This document shows positions 33,536 to 47,176 of a stretch of DNA of 64,000 nucleotides, piece by piece. The notes below the pieces were generated by a model. It searched no databases and was not told the origin of the DNA. It saw nothing but the letters and a program-made list of their open reading frames with translations. Each line of letters opens with the position of its first letter. The first letter of the stretch is position 1. Source of the DNA: Cubamyces lactineus (Eukaryota; Basidiomycota; Agaricomycetes; Polyporales; Polyporaceae); NCBI GenBank assembly GCA_022376465.1, contig JACDTU010000004.1:2046001-2110000 (forward strand), in the 5' to 3' direction. Made by a program: the position numbers and the translations under genes.

Positions 33536-35172
33536 ATAGTGCGGCGGCGAGAGAGGCTCAGCAGATGGTGGCGGTGGGAGGAGAGGGAGGAAGAGAGGGC
33601 GCGAGGAGGACGAGGAGGAGGAGCGCGGGTGCGGAGGGGGAAGTGGTGGGAGAGGCCGAGGAAGGGGGAAAGGGAGAGGAAAAGGATATGATGGAGATAA
33701 TGGGAGGGGGAGCGAAGCTTAAGCCCAGGGCGCCACGGGCAGAGCGAGGCAGAGAGGCAGAGGCAGAGGAGGATCGAGGAGAGCTCAAGCCAGACAAACG
33801 CGATATAAGCTATAAATTCCCGGCCCTCCTTCTCGCATGCGCGCGATTGACCGTCAGCTCCTGATATCCCATCCTAATCCCACTCCATAATACTCACCAG
33901 CGCGTGCTGCCCCTTCCCGCGTCCAGCCCAAGCACCAGTCTGAGCGAGGAAGCTTGCTACCGCCAGCCACGAGCTGCGTATTAGCCCGTCCGTGCATCAA
34001 TCCAACTTTCCGCGCCGCTCCCCCCCTTCGAGTCTAATCGCCTCAAGCCTAAGCTTAAGCCCAATTCCCTCTTCTGAAATTCCCCCAATCCCGTCCCAAT
34101 CCGTCCCAATCCAACACAAATCCCACAGCCTGTGCACACCCTCGCTCTCGCGCTACCCCCCTCCAGTCACAGCGCGCGAGCCAAGGAGCTGCGAGATGTG
34201 CCATCGACGTCTCCGCACACCCGCACGCCCGTCCGCTAACTACTACCCGCTGCCCGCCAACCAGCCAGCCAGCCAGCCGCCCACCTCTCTCCGCAGGTCC
34301 GTGATCAAGATGCAGATGCACGTAGTACGCGCGCGTGCCGCCAGATCGCCCCTTGCGTGGTCTCGTCTCGTCTCTCTCAGATCAGCTAAACAGCCACCGC
34401 GCACACCCACACTCCGCGGCCGTCAACGCGTCGTGACGGACTACGGTCTGCGGCGTGCGTGCGTGCGTGTGCGCGCCAGCCCACCTCGGGTCCTCGACAT
34501 TTTTTCCTCCCCAATGTTCTCGCACATTATCCGCGTGCGCGCGCACGACACACGACACACGCCTCACGAGTCAGCGACGCAGCTGCGACCGCACCGAGCC
34601 GTGTATGGATATTTTTCGCGTTTCTTCCGCCGCGGTTCGAATTCTCATCAGTCCACCTCCAGAGCCTAATCCGCATTTCATCCTCCCAGGTCCGACCCCC
34701 GACTGCCGTTCGAGCACCTCGGGCCCGGCGTTCCGGCTCGCCTTCGCCCCATCCTCTCCCGTGTGACCTATGGGCGTCTATCGGCCTGTCCCTTGTGTGT
34801 CCCACTGGCCACTGCGAGTGCCAGCTGCTCACCAACCCCCGTCCGTATCGCCGGCGCACGTGTAGATCCTTCCTACGCCTAGCGTTCCCTCCCGCCTCCG
34901 CCCCGCCCCCGCTCTAGTCTCGCACATTGTCAGTCTCACCCATCCCCTCCTCACCCAATTTTTTTTGCCGTCGACGTTTCCGGTCCACGCCTGCTCAGCG
35001 TGGTCCCACCGCGCGCCCTCAGTAGGCGGCCTCAGCCTCTGAATCACCCGACTGCACACAGCACAGTCCGCACGCGCAGCGACAGCGGTTCGCTCGCGCC
35101 CGTCACAGGCTCGGAGCACCCAAGCCTGACACCGTTACACCTATGTACCCATCACTGCCCGCACGAGCATCA
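33536..35172. other. Long upstream region of the bZIP gene
   Basis: About 1.64 kb between the bZIP start and the APC4 stop, both on the minus strand. Purine-rich on the plus strand near 33540-33800, so pyrimidine-rich on the bZIP strand, as often seen near fungal transcription starts. It probably holds a long leader and promoter. Open frames at 33992-34917 have no recognisable product. Confidence 0.5.
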
Positions 35173-38100
35173 TCACCCTGTTCCTTCCGCGACGCCGTCT
35201 TCTCCTTCCTCGTCCTCCGCTTCTTCCAGCTCCTCGTCTTCCGCTTCCATATCCAGCACCTCCACTGTCGTTCCCGTCCCGTCCAGGACGCACGACACGC
35301 GTCGCCCCGCGCGGCCGTTCACCGCCAGCGTCACCTCTCCTTCCTTGCATCCCTTCAGCGGCCGGCTCTGAACGATCGGGGCGGGAACCGACGGAAGCTG
35401 CGCGATGCAATAAAAAAGGAAGAGACAAAGAATGAGCCCAGCCGTTCATATTCTCTTAAGAGCACAACAGAGTCGCGTAGCCAGGAAGGGGGGAGGGCGT
35501 GCCTGCTTCCCCGTCCAGCCCACGCATGAGAGAAGGAGAAAGAGGGCCGGAGAGGGAGAGGACGAAATGCAGAAAACAAAGGAGAGCCATACCTGTCCGC
35601 TCGACAACCGCTCGAGCACGTCGCCCATCAGCGTTTCTCGAGTCGTGCCGGTTACGTACGCGTGGGACGGGATCGTGTGGTAGATTAAATTCGCATAGCC
35701 GACCGTCGCGACACCGGTCGTGGTGGGCCCTGCTCGAGATGATCGTGATGAGCGACCGAGACCGACGACACGGCGGACAGCCCTCCCGGGCACTGGCACG
35801 AGCAACAACGGCAGTACAACAGCAGCCCGGCTCGCTCGCCCAGGCACTCGGGGGGCCGCTCGCGGAAGCAGCACGTCCCACTTACCCGCTTGATCCTTCG
35901 GCCGATAGACGACCACGAGCACCTCGTCGTCGAAGAAGTCCATGTCGAGCACCGTCACCGGCGCGTGCCCGTCGCTTCCCTCGACCGGAGCACAGCACTC
36001 GAGCGCGGCAACCTCTACCGTCGGCACGGAATTCAATTCCCCAAGCCCTTGCTGCAGGCGGGCCACACACACTAGAAGGGCGCGGCCGAAGAAGGGTCAG
36101 CCCAACCAGATCACTCAACGTGCACCACCACCACCACTACCCGGAGGTGCGGATGAGTGCGGGGGGAGGAACTCGGGGCTTACGGATAGATCGGCTACCG
36201 TCACCGTCACCGTCATGCGGTGGCCTGATTGCAAGGTACTGGACAAGGTTGTCCGCCTGTGGAGGGGAAGGCAGATCCGCGCTCAGCGACCGAAAAAAAA
36301 TGCGGGCACGTTGAAAACAGCGAGTCGCTTGCCTGGCTGCTGCTGGGCACGGTGCGCTCCCGTATCAAGGGCGCCGAGCCAGCTGACAGTGGGGTGGCCT
36401 CTGCTTCGTCTTCGGTCACCATTGCTGCCGTTGGAGCGGCTGCACCGCTCGCCGCGGACCCCGCCACGAGCACTGCAGACCGCGCGGTCGCCTTGGACGC
36501 CTCGTCAAAGATCTTCTGGCACTCGGTCGCGAGGTTCTGCAGCAACGCGTCGATGTTCCGCTCGATGTGCCCGAGGTCACGGCGTTTCACGTCCTGTTTC
36601 GGGATAGCGAGTGATGATGCGGTTAGCCTTTCTCTGGCACCCCTCCCCCTCGCGCTAACGGAGATCGCGGGGAACTTACGTCGTGCACGGTTTGATCCCA
36701 GAGGTTGAGCGCCGCACGGGCCTTCCGAAGCGCGAGGCCGATGTTCGTGTTCTGCGGCACCCCCAGACTCTCCGGGGAGAACCGCGGTGCGGGTCCAATG
36801 AACCATTTGTCGATCTGGCTGACGACCAGCCCAGACGTCAGGTATTCGTTCACCTCGAGGATGTCGTGCTGGGGGCGCGGTTGATGGTGGTCGGCAGCGT
36901 TCACCCGGGTGATTTCTGGCGCGTCAGGGTGCGTCACATTAGGAGCTGCCAGCGAGCAGGGTCGTAGAGGAGCGCGTAGGGCACGTACCATATCTCAGCC
37001 ACTTCATAAATTCCTTGAACCGAATCAGCTCCTTGCGCGCAGTTGCGGCGAGCCAGGCGGAGCTGACGATCGCTCTTGCCGTCATGTCGAGACAGGATTC
37101 GATCTCTTCTGCGGTGAAATTGCAAGCTGCATATTGGGGTCTGTGTGTGATAAATGAAAGGCGGAAATGCGTTTCAATAAGGGCGACCTACAATGCGGCC
37201 CATCCCTGCACCTCCTGCAACAGTAACCGCAGGCGTTGGCATGCCGGTGCGACTCGTTTTTCCGAAAAGTCGCGGAGTCGGGTCAGTGCCTCCACCATAG
37301 TTGTCTCCCACTTTTGGATGCTCTGAACAAGGTTTGTGAGCAGGAAATAACCGCCGATCTCACAGTTAGTGTCAACCCTACCCGTTCGCTCATGTGTTCT
37401 CCGCTTCCTAGGTAATCCAGCACTGCTTCTGACGTGCGTCCGGTAGTGAGGAGACACGTCAGATCCAGAAGGGCATACGGCTCCTCTTCTGGGGTTCACT
37501 GTTAGGTTGTGTGCACTGGTGGGTGTGCGCTGTACTTACGACCGAACTCGTTGCGCTGCCTTTGCTCCAACGCGTTCACCCACTTTTGACCCAAGTCTCG
37601 TGCACCAGCATTTGTGTCTGAACCAAACCACGCGGCGCGCATTTCCTTGACGACTCGCATCGCATACCACACGAGCTCTCTGGCGGACGACGACACCCGA
37701 GCCACATCCCTGTAGTGCCTACCTGTAAGATACGGAAGCTTGAATACAGACGGCCGAAGGACCACAGCAGGAGAGCGGGCGTCGGATGCAGGGCCTGAGT
37801 GCACGAAGAGGTATTCACGGAGCTTGTACAGGGAACGCGGGGTGACTTCTGCTCCCAGGCGTACGTGGCCCAATGGGTAACTACCTTCCAGGAATAGGTG
37901 AACATTGCCTAAGCTATCAGAGACCGCAAGGATGCTGTTGACGTTCGTGTCATCCGCTTCGTCTTCTGCTTCAGGGAAGCTCTGCTGTGCGTCAGGCTTG
38001 TTCGAAGCAATGGAGGCAGCAACGAGGTCCGTAGGAAGGCTTGGCCATGTTGTAATGATAGGTGGAACTCTGGGCGCCTGGGCGGGCCGATTTCGTGCTC

Positions 38101-38777
38101 CGTGGAAGGCAAAGAGATCGTTCGAACTAGGAAGCGCTCAGTAGCTGCGAACGTAGGCCGAACAGACGAGTGCCGCTCACGTAAGAGGCTTCGTTTCGTC
38201 TTGAATGGGGTCTAGTAGCGGGAGATTCCTCAGAATAGAATGCGCGGAGCCTGTCTTTGTTCCGAATGTCAGTCTAAGATATTAGTCGTGGGCTCGAACA
38301 ACCACACCGTGTTTTCACCACGCTTGAAGACCTCCGGGAGTCTGTTCTTTGTCGCTTTCTTCTCTTCCCGAAACCACCATACACCGGTGACCCGGAATCG
38401 GCGTCCCGGTATAGGCATTGCGCGCTCTACCGAGCCGTTCTGTATAGAGTGTATCGTAATGAAGCCTGGGTTTGAGACGACGGCAATGCTTGTAACTGAG
38501 AGTGTATGTAAGTCAACATCCACGAGATTGTGAATAGTCGCTTACCATCTGGACTCCAAGCAATATCCACGATTTGGTCTATTTTGTACTCAGCATTACC
38601 GGGCAAATCGACCTCCCACTTCTTGGACCCAGACATTTGCCACAAGCTGAGCTTCTCTTGTTGTGCAAACCTTGATAACACCACGAGTAAATCTTTGTCA
38701 GGGCACCAGGATGTGCGCAAAACCCGTGATGGATTGGGCAACGCGATGGTCGCCACAGGCGCGATTGTGGTAGCCAT
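35173..38777 (-). CDS. APC4: Anaphase-promoting complex subunit 4 (APC4)
   Basis: Multi-exon gene. It starts at 38777 with MATTIAPVATIALPNPSRVL followed by a WD40-like domain (SWCPDKDLLVVLSR, VDIAWSPDG, VWLFEPTTN). The helical middle includes WFIGPAPRFSPESLGVPQ and HIERNIDALLQNLATECQKI, a region typical of APC4. The C-terminal part (VLDMDFFDDEVLVVVYRP, then GVATVGYANLIY) ends in a highly acidic tail with stop at 35173. APC4 is a scaffold of the APC/C platform, linking APC1 and APC5; APC/C ubiquitinates securin and cyclins for mitotic exit. Exon joins in the last third (36300-35400) were not all solved. Assignment rests on the N-terminal, PRFSPESLG and FFDDE landmarks. Confidence 0.85.
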
Positions 38778-39468
38778 CTATGACTTTATAGCGGATGAGC
38801 GAGAGTGCTACATCTCATTTGTTGCATACGTACTTCAGTAATTGCACCGCGATCCTTCGTCTTCGCGATAGGTACTCAGATAACAGTTCAAGTCGCGTAC
38901 TGGGACGCGTTTGTAGGATTGCGATTCTCTTTTCGCGATTGAAAGCACTAGGTGATGTTGTACACAGTCTGAAAGCAGAGGATAGAACAATGTGTCTGCA
39001 TCAAAAGCGAAGAGTAAAGCATACGATTGAGCTCAGGATAGAAGTGCCACTCATACAATCAGCTTAGCTTCCAGTGAGTCGTCCGTAGTCAGGATGAAAT
39101 GAGCGCCTATTCAAACGCGTTAGAATCGCGTACCGTCACTGTTATGTCACATGGCCCTGTTCGTCACGGGCCAAACACTTCCTCCCTGGAACCAGTATCT
39201 TCGAGGAGTCGCTATTACATGGTATATGGCGACAGTGGACAGGGCCACGTCTTCCAGCATGAGAACAAGCATGCGAGAACCCAAACGGCATTCTTTAGTC
39301 GACAATGTAGCGCTCAATCTAGGCGGCTCCACTTGGGAGAAATTACACAGGATACTCGTACGGCGGAGGACGGGCAAGAACCAAGAGAGCCTCTGGCAAT
39401 GGGTGTCTCAGAGAAGGCGATAAAGATAGAGGTAATGCATACAATCCAGGAATGAGAGATGGACTATA
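38778..39468. other. Intergenic region
   Basis: About 690 bases between the APC4 start and the DRS1 stop, same strand. AT-richer than its neighbours, with no gene or repeat I can support. Confidence 0.5.
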
Positions 39469-42162
39469 CTAGGCTTTCCGCTTTCCACCCTTCTTCTTAC
39501 CCATGCCGCCGATAACGTCGCCCTTCTTGGCGCGAACTCCCTCTCGCACCGGTCGTTGCCCCATGTCCTTGTCGAACGCGCCACCTTTCTGCTTCGTGAC
39601 AGTCTTAGAACGAGCGGCCTTCTTTTTGTCCTTCTTCTTGGACGGCGCTGTTCGTCGCTCTGGCTCGCCAATCTTTGCTGGTCGCGATGCTTTCTTCGCC
39701 GAACGCACCGCAGCGCGAATAGCTCCGCTCTCGGCCGCGTCGTCTTCCTCCATCGCCATCTTTCTCCGCTTCGCACGTCTAGAAAGGCCAGCGAACTTGT
39801 CGCGCTTGGGCTGTGATCCTAGTCGGTCACCTGCGGTCGGATCAAGGTACTCGCGTGACGTACCTTAGGCTCGGCTGCCTGCTTCCCCTTTCCCTTTTGG
39901 CCAGCATCGAAGCCGGCTTCGTATTGTTGTTTGCTCAGCGCTGGTGCAAAAATATTCAGTCGAGCGGAAATGAAGAGTTGATGCCTACTCACCCTCTGCC
40001 TTGGCCTTCTCTTTCCCAGTCTGGAACCAGGTACGGGCGGGCCGCGAGAAGATTTCCGCTTCGTGTTCGATCATATTCTGACCTTTCTTAAGCTCCATCT
40101 CAGCTTGGCGAAGCTGTCAAGGCAGTATAAGGTTGTCTGTGTATGGCATTATGTAACACCGGTGGGCTCACCTGTCTTTCCTCCTTCTCCTCCTGGAGAA
40201 TCTCCGCTATCTCCCCCTTTAGCCCTTCCAACTTCTGGGACCATTTTGCAACGACTTCCGGTGGGACTTGGCGGTGTCTGACCTGGTCCTCGCTTGTCGA
40301 GTGCTTGATGGCGGCCTTGAGCATTTTACGGTCGGCTTCGCCCACAAGCGTGACCGATCTGTCGCATGTCCATGTGTGAGCGCGCGTGCTGTCGATATCG
40401 GGTAGATCGCCCTACCGTCCTTTCTTACCCGCTCGCGCGGTTCGGCCGACACGATGGAGATATTGCGCCAGTTGTCCGGGCATGTCATAATTGATGACCG
40501 TCTCGATACCCTTGATATCCAGACCGCGGGAGGCAAGGTCGGTCGCCATCAAGTAGTCTACATGACCATCACGGAATTGCTGCAACGCCTTCAATCTCTG
40601 CACAGGACAGTCAGCATACAACGTTGTTCCTGTAAAAGTCGAGCAACCGACCTGCTCCTGACTGAGATCACCGTGCAACTCGTCACACTTCATGTCCAGA
40701 AGGCCGAAGACAATGCGCATTTGATGCGCCAGCTTCTTACTCCGGAAGAAGATGATGACGCGAGACTTGAACGTCCGTTTGCACAACGCAACGAGTAAAG
40801 CCGACCGCTCCGCCTCCTTGCCTGCACGGACACGGACAAACTCTTGTAAGAGACCTCGAGCGGTAGCACGCTTCGGGTCTACGAACAGACGGACGGGCTT
40901 GTTAAGCGACATCTTCACCAGCTCGTCCACAGAGTCTGTCATCGTCGCGGAGAAAAGCATGGTCTGCCGCGAGGTAGGACAGGACTTGATGATCTCCGTT
41001 AGCTCATCGTGGAAACCATCCTCGAGCATGCGGTCAGCTTCATCAAGCACCAGAATATCCAGAGCGTCGAGCATGAAACTTGGAGAGTTGCGCAAGTGGT
41101 CAATCAAGCGACCGGGAGTAGCAATGACGACGTCTGGCCTCGTGCGTAGGGTGGCCTCTTGCGACTTAAGCGAGAGTCCACCTATCACGTACCCTTGACG
41201 TTAGAGCCTGGCAGATTCATGGAGTCAATGAACTACTGACCGACTACAAGCGCAAACCGGATGTCTGTGTGCGCCGCTAGCTTTGTGCCGACTTCGAAGC
41301 ACTGGACTGCGAGTTCGCGCGTAGGCACCAGGACAAGACATCTCGTCGCTGCTGCCTTCTTTCCTCGGTCGCGATACATTAGACGTTCGAGCATAGGAAT
41401 AATGAACGCAGCAGTCTTTCCGGACCCGGTTACGGCGTTTCCGACGACGTCCTTGCCAAGAAGTGCGACGGGGATGGTGGCGGCCTGAATGGGCGTTGGT
41501 GTTGTGAAGCCCAGCGATGTGAGAGACTTGATAATCGGTCGTGAAAGATTCATGGAGAGGAAGGACGTATGCGTCTCGGCGGGCCCAGTCTCAGAGTCGA
41601 AGAACGCTGCCTTTCGTTCCTTCTCCGCCTGTGTTTCTTCTTCAGACTCGTCTCCGGAGGAAGAGGAGGCGTCCTCCTCGTCTTCATCGTCAGACATGTC
41701 TTCGTCGTCATCTGCTTTGGAGCCTCCCTCTTCATCCGATGTCGCCAAAGGGTCCTCCTCTTCCTCGCCGTCGGAAATTCCGTCAAACTCTCCTTCGGAC
41801 GCGTCAGAGCCTTCTGAGTCCTCCTCTTCACTGCCCGAATCCTCGTCCTCGTCCTCTTCGTCAGAATCACTATCCTCATCATCATCATCTTCCTCTACGG
41901 GTCGTTTACGCTTCCCGTTGTTTGTGCGAAGTTTCCGCCGCGCAATAATGTCGTCCACTGAGATGGGCTCCTAAGCAGACGTGAGCAGCCACACACCAGT
42001 TGCACATACCAGTGGATAGCATACCGGCTTGGAGCCCTTTTTAACAAGGTCTTGTACATCGAGGTGTTCGTCTCGGAAGTCCGTGTAGGGGTCGCCAGAA
42101 AGGTCGAAAGTGAAGTCAGGGTTGAGCTCTACGGCTTCCTCAGCCGTCTGCGTCTTGGACAT
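39469..42162 (-). CDS. DRS1: ATP-dependent DEAD-box RNA helicase DRS1 (DDX27)
   Basis: Multi-exon gene starting at 42162 ([20 protein letters not shown]). A very acidic Asp/Glu/Ser stretch of about 120 residues precedes the helicase core. Core motifs in order are: Q-motif region [27 protein letters not shown], Ia PTRELAVQ, Ib TPGRL, II DEAD (VLDEADRM), [27 protein letters not shown] and [13 protein letters not shown] Lys/Arg-rich tail ([20 protein letters not shown]) ends the protein. DRS1 acts in the nucleolus in maturation of 27S pre-rRNA for the large ribosomal subunit. The order acidic N-terminus, core, basic C-terminus is the usual one. The gap of 302 bases to the next stop codon upstream holds its promoter. 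Confidence 0.94.
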
Positions 42163-42464
42163 CGCAGCAAAAGTGTGAAGGTACGAATAATTTAGGCGCC
42201 CATGATCGGTCCGTAGAACTCGATCACTGCATGCATTAGCGCCCAACGGCTCGAGTGGTTGTCTATGATTTTGAATGTCACCGCCGTTCAACACAAGATA
42301 ACAGGCAAGTGATGGTGCAATCGACAAACCCGCATACAGTTCATATTCAGCATAGCATCTTCGACAACAAGGGTAATACAAATCCTCGTAATGTACGTCA
42401 TAGATATGTGCGTGGATGAGAAAGCAAGGTATCAAAGCAGCAGGCGCAGCGCTGCAACATCTCT

Positions 42465-45400
42465 TTACGCCCAGGAAAAGTTCAGGAGCTTGCGGAAGAT
42501 AGCGGCATCCTTGTGGTGTGCAGGATCTCGACCCACCGTGCGTGGCCCGGTTGACCGGAGGTTGTCCTCGTAGCCTTCTATGTCGGGCAACGCCATGCGA
42601 GATCGTTGCATCTGGTACAACCGTTCAGTCCAAATTGAATAGCAACGAATTGCACAGCGATACTCACATCGTAATCCATTAGTAGATGCTCCTCGTCGAT
42701 CATGAAGAGCTTGCGCAGTTCTTCGCGTTCCGGGAAACGCTCATACTCGCCGCTTTCACGACATCCCTTCTGGCACTGGACGATGGTGTCAATGAAGCGC
42801 GCCATCATGTTGAATTTCGCCCAGTGGATCTTGCTGGGGTCGTCATCATGATAGTCAGGATTGCCTTCATGTGCACGAATGAGATCGGAGAGGTGAATTT
42901 CCCTGTGAAAACTATGTTAATGACACCTAACAGCGAATGGTGAGGGTACTCACAATGCGGGTATACACACGCCCTTCGTGTTCCTCAGGGCCATTCGGTA
43001 CTTCTGGTGAGATCGTACAGACTGGAGAAGCTGGTCCCACTGCTGGAAGCTCTTCCAGTGATCGGCTGACTTCGTCCTTAGAAGCTCCAGAGACTCGTCG
43101 CCTTCAAACGTTGCACTGTTGATACCTGCGATGATTGCGCGCAGACCAGAGTAGTTGTGCAGATTCCGTAGGCGATTAGCGACGTCGATGAACTTCTCGA
43201 TCTGTCGCGCCCGGTTCTTGGGCTTATCGTGGCTCAGAATCAAGGATACGACCCTGTGATAGCGTCGGTTAGCCTCCTAGTGCGAGATATTGTAGACTCC
43301 ACAATGGACATACCATTCTCCAAAATGATTCGAAACAAGATTGTGTAAAATGATCGGATCGGACTCCGTGTCCTTCTTCCCCTGCACGAACACGTGTTGC
43401 AGCCAGTGCCGAGGCTGGAAGGAACGCATCATAAGTACGATTACAGTGGAGGATCTGAAAATCCATACCTCAATACGCAAGAAGAATTGACATTGGATGC
43501 GCGTCATCTCCTGGGCAATATCGGCTGGATCAATTGGCTGGAGGTTCTGGCTGACCATTTGTAGATGCCGCAAGATGACCTTGGGTGAAGGGGAAACGGA
43601 AGGAATACTTGTCTGCTGCTGCTCGTGTAGAGCAGCTGGAGGGGGAGGAGGGACCGTTGGCGCAGAGATGAGGGCCTTAGCTGTTAACGGCAAGCTCGCC
43701 TTCCTCTCACGCGCAAACCCTGAGTGACCGCTGGGCGGTACAGTGGACACGTTCTCCTGTTGCAGAGGTACTGGGCTGCTGGGCCGTGGTGACGTGGTTT
43801 GGTCCATTAGGAACGACCGTTCTTCATCTGAGAAGCTTGAAGTATCGGACACGTCCTCTTCAACCTTCAACGCCCAGGACGCGTCTTTGTCCTTCAATCC
43901 TGCTACAACCTCCAGGAATGGCAGGAATTCGGCACCATAGTGAAGAAGATAGGTCTTGGTAATGATCGACTTGATGAGTGCTGCCAATGCACTGGACGCC
44001 CCAGGCACCGCAAAATCGGTGGGGTACAAGCTGATCCACAGGTCCAAAAGTTGGCAGATCCTGCGAGCATCCGTCAATACGCGTCTTTTTGATTTAGCAG
44101 ACCGATATGTACCTCATCTGTGCGTAACAAGCAAACATGGGATCGCCAGTCGGACCGTCGAGAGAACGCATTCGTTTCTGCATCGCCAAGAGCACGCTAC
44201 GAGGGCTTGCAAAGCGTCGGTACGTGAGCAGGAAATGGGAAATGAATACAGGATCTAAGAGACGCGTCAGGCGGTGATAGCACGGCGCGGTGTGATGCAC
44301 TGACCATCGTCACAAACGGCCATGAACAAGAGCTTGTTCAACAGATCTTCGAGACTCATCCATGGAGGCGCACGACTGATACGCACAGTGAGAAACATAG
44401 AATCAGTGCATCATCAACGATGACTTACGACTCCCTCATCGACATGTCCCGCGCACCATCCGAGGTAGATATGTCAGTCATGCTGGAAGGACCATCCGTA
44501 CCAAGGCTGGTTGTCTGATGCGCATGAAAGGAACTGTGGCTGCTGTTTCTGGCCCCGTTCAAAACCCCAGCGTGAACGTCGCGTTCTTCACGCTTCGACT
44601 TCTCATGCTCTAACAACAGGTCGCCAGTGGAGCGTACACGAGTTGGAGACGAGGGAGAAGTGGTAGGACCGGAAGATGGGCCACCGAGAGGAAGGTGGTA
44701 TCCACGCACGACCGGAGAACCCTGGGAAAGAGACTGTGATGGCGCATGACTGGACGACCGGCTGATGATGGAGGCCTGTTGGACGGAGTAGGGGGAAGAC
44801 GCTGCTGTAGGCGTAGCAGACGAGGCACGGGAGATATCCCACGGCGATGGAGAAGACGATGTGAGCAGCGCGGGAGAAGCCGGATTTCGATGAGAGCCGT
44901 ATCCATTGTCTGGAGGCGCCATTAGCTGCTGCAATGCCGTCAATTAGGTCAGGACACATACCTTGCGGTCGGAAAATGGACGAAAGTATCCATTCGAACG
45001 CGGTCCGGATTCTCATCTTGGCAGCCTCCGAGTTGATCGATACTTCAACCAGGCCGACATCGTACTTGTTCAACAATTCAACAGCAACCTTCGGGTCTAC
45101 TCGCTGCGGGAGGTCTGTCTTGCAAGCCAAAGCAATACATGGCGCGCGAATCTCGCCGAAGGCCCCTTGGAATCCGCGTGATTTAGTCAGTGCGAAAGTA
45201 GAACGCGCCAAAGGTACTTACTGAGAAGATCTTCAACGTGCCGAAGCGAATCGCCGTCGGTTACATCATAACAGATGACAATGCCGTTCCATACGTCTGT
45301 CGCGTCCGACCAGATGCCGGAAGCCTCACTAAGATTGAACGTAGACACGTCGGCCTCGAGCACACGGAGAGCCGACTCTGGAACACCCTGGCCCGCAGGT

Positions 45401-46492
45401 AACGTGCCCCACCGTTGGGTATCTAATGGGCGTCAGCACGTCATCAATGTAAACACGGGCAGAGCATTCGCGTACATGAAAAGCCGCCCTTGCCGTCCGG
45501 ACTCTCAATCTGGATTTCCTCAGGCTTGCCTAGGCCAAAGTGCTTGAGCCCTTTCTGTATTATTGTTGACTTGCCACATCCATGTGGTCCAATGACGAGT
45601 AAAGATATTTCTGGCAGTGAATGTGTCTGCCGGAACCCAAGTAATCAGTATCACACTTCTGTGGCGTTCGTTGGGAACTCACCGTTGTAAACTGGGTATG
45701 CAATGGCAGGAGGGCCTTGTGCTTGAGGCCTTTGAAATTCAGACTACTGCCCCGGGTTGGAATTATCGGATCTGGGTATGGACCGCTATGGATGGAAGAG
45801 ACTGACCCCTTGGGTTGTAGGCGGGACGGCATTGGAAGATCACCCGGTTTCACAGACTGACGAGACGACCCTTTGCCTTTACGTGCACGCCTAGCGAGCT
45901 CTTCGGAGCGTTCGACATCAGATTCGTCGAAAAAGGTGGCGTCGTGGTCGTCTGCTATTGTGCTGATGCTGGTAGGAGTACTACGCGAAGGTAGATGAGG
46001 CGGAAGAGTCCGCCTATCGCGCTCTACCCAGGGAGGACGGACAGCACTCGGGTTTGCGTCGGTAGACCGCGCAGAAGCCGGCAAGTACGTATCAGAATCA
46101 GCCTGGGAAGGACGAAAGTCGGATGAAAGCGGGCTGGGAGGGGTTGGGCGCGAGGGAGGCATGGGGGTGGACTTGGGCTTGAATGAGTCAACAGATATGG
46201 ACTTCCTGAGGCCGGTCGGGGAGCTCAAAGCAGGTGCCGCGGGAGGATATAAGTACACAGGAGAGCCATTGGCAGAAGACGAGCTGGGCTGATCCGGAGA
46301 CAACGACGTGTGAGCGGTCAAGAAGGTATCCTGGGAGGCATATGGCGAAGAAGACGATGGGCGGGAGGAGGGCGAGTCGGGCCTCCTCGAACCAGACGCT
46401 GCGCCGAAGAGGTTGGAGGCATCGGGCATCTGAATCGGCGGGAGAGAGGGAATTTTGGGCAGGTCGATAGGGTGGTTTTTGGGAGTCATCAT
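42465..46492 (-). CDS. RasGEF with N-terminal degenerate GTPase-like domain
   Basis: Multi-exon gene. Start at 46492 (MMTPKNHPIDLPKIPSL), then about 270 residues of Ser/Pro-rich disorder. A P-loop domain follows: EISLLVIGPHGCGKSTIIQK (G1 at about 45600), later WNGIVICYDVTDGDSL and CIALACKTDL (a G4-like motif with Cys for Asn). A second disordered linker (44940-44440) leads to a RasGEF_N domain (SLEDLLNKLLFMAV, then FLLTYRRFASPRSVL) and the CDC25-type RasGEF domain. The latter includes NHFGEW, KNRARQIEKFIDVANRLRNL, YSGLRAIIAGINSATFEG and YRMALRNTKGVCIPAL. The protein would load GTP on a Ras-type GTPase and relay nutrient or morphogenesis signals. No DxxG (G3) is visible in the GTPase-like part, so it is probably regulatory and not an active GTPase. 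Confidence 0.85.
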
Positions 46493-47176
46493 GAGTCGAA
46501 ATTGACGTTCATTAGGGTGTCTCGAGCAGACAGACGAGACTCATGGACAGACCAAGACGAGCAGGGCAGAGACAAGGGAAGAAGACGACGGACGAGGACA
46601 CCGTCGGACTCGTCGACTCGTCGCCAGATTGCAACTCTCGACCTGTTCCCTCCAGCCCGCCCGCGCCCGCCTCAGGCGACCGTCATGTGACCTCTTCTCC
46701 CACTCCCGCCTCAGCCTGCCGCGTCCGCTGTGCGCGCCTCTCCCCGTCTCCAGGGTCGCCGCACTTCTCGACGTCCACAATCCGACCCTCGTAGACCAGG
46801 CAACACCGCGCGCACGAGCAGATATCCCCGCCAAACGTAAACATTGTCTGGCATTCGAGATAACGTGCCGACACCGACCAGTATACTGCAGCTGAGCCAA
46901 TGCCGGGAGGCCTTCTCACGAATCCTAGAGACTAATGGATAACAATTCGGACGAGGTGTACACTTCCGTTCCCTACGCCCATAACTTGTAACGCAGTACC
47001 CGAGTAGTAGATATGAGAAAGGCTGAGAACACATGCAGTCCGCGTGTCCTACGCCTGCCTGTGATCGCATGCACCGTGCACGACCATAAAGCTGCCATCG
47101 ACCTCTGCCGCCTGTCTGTCGCAACTCTTCTTAGCTCTGTGGCCACATATACCCCCAGAACCCATTGTAGTCCAAG
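46493..47176. other. Divergent promoter region
   Basis: A gap of 684 bases between the RasGEF start (-) and the MARVEL-like start (+). It should contain both promoters. No gene seen. Confidence 0.5.

Noticed and set aside
41489..41974. Ser-rich open frame on the plus strand
   Set aside because: Antisense shadow of the acidic repeat in DRS1.
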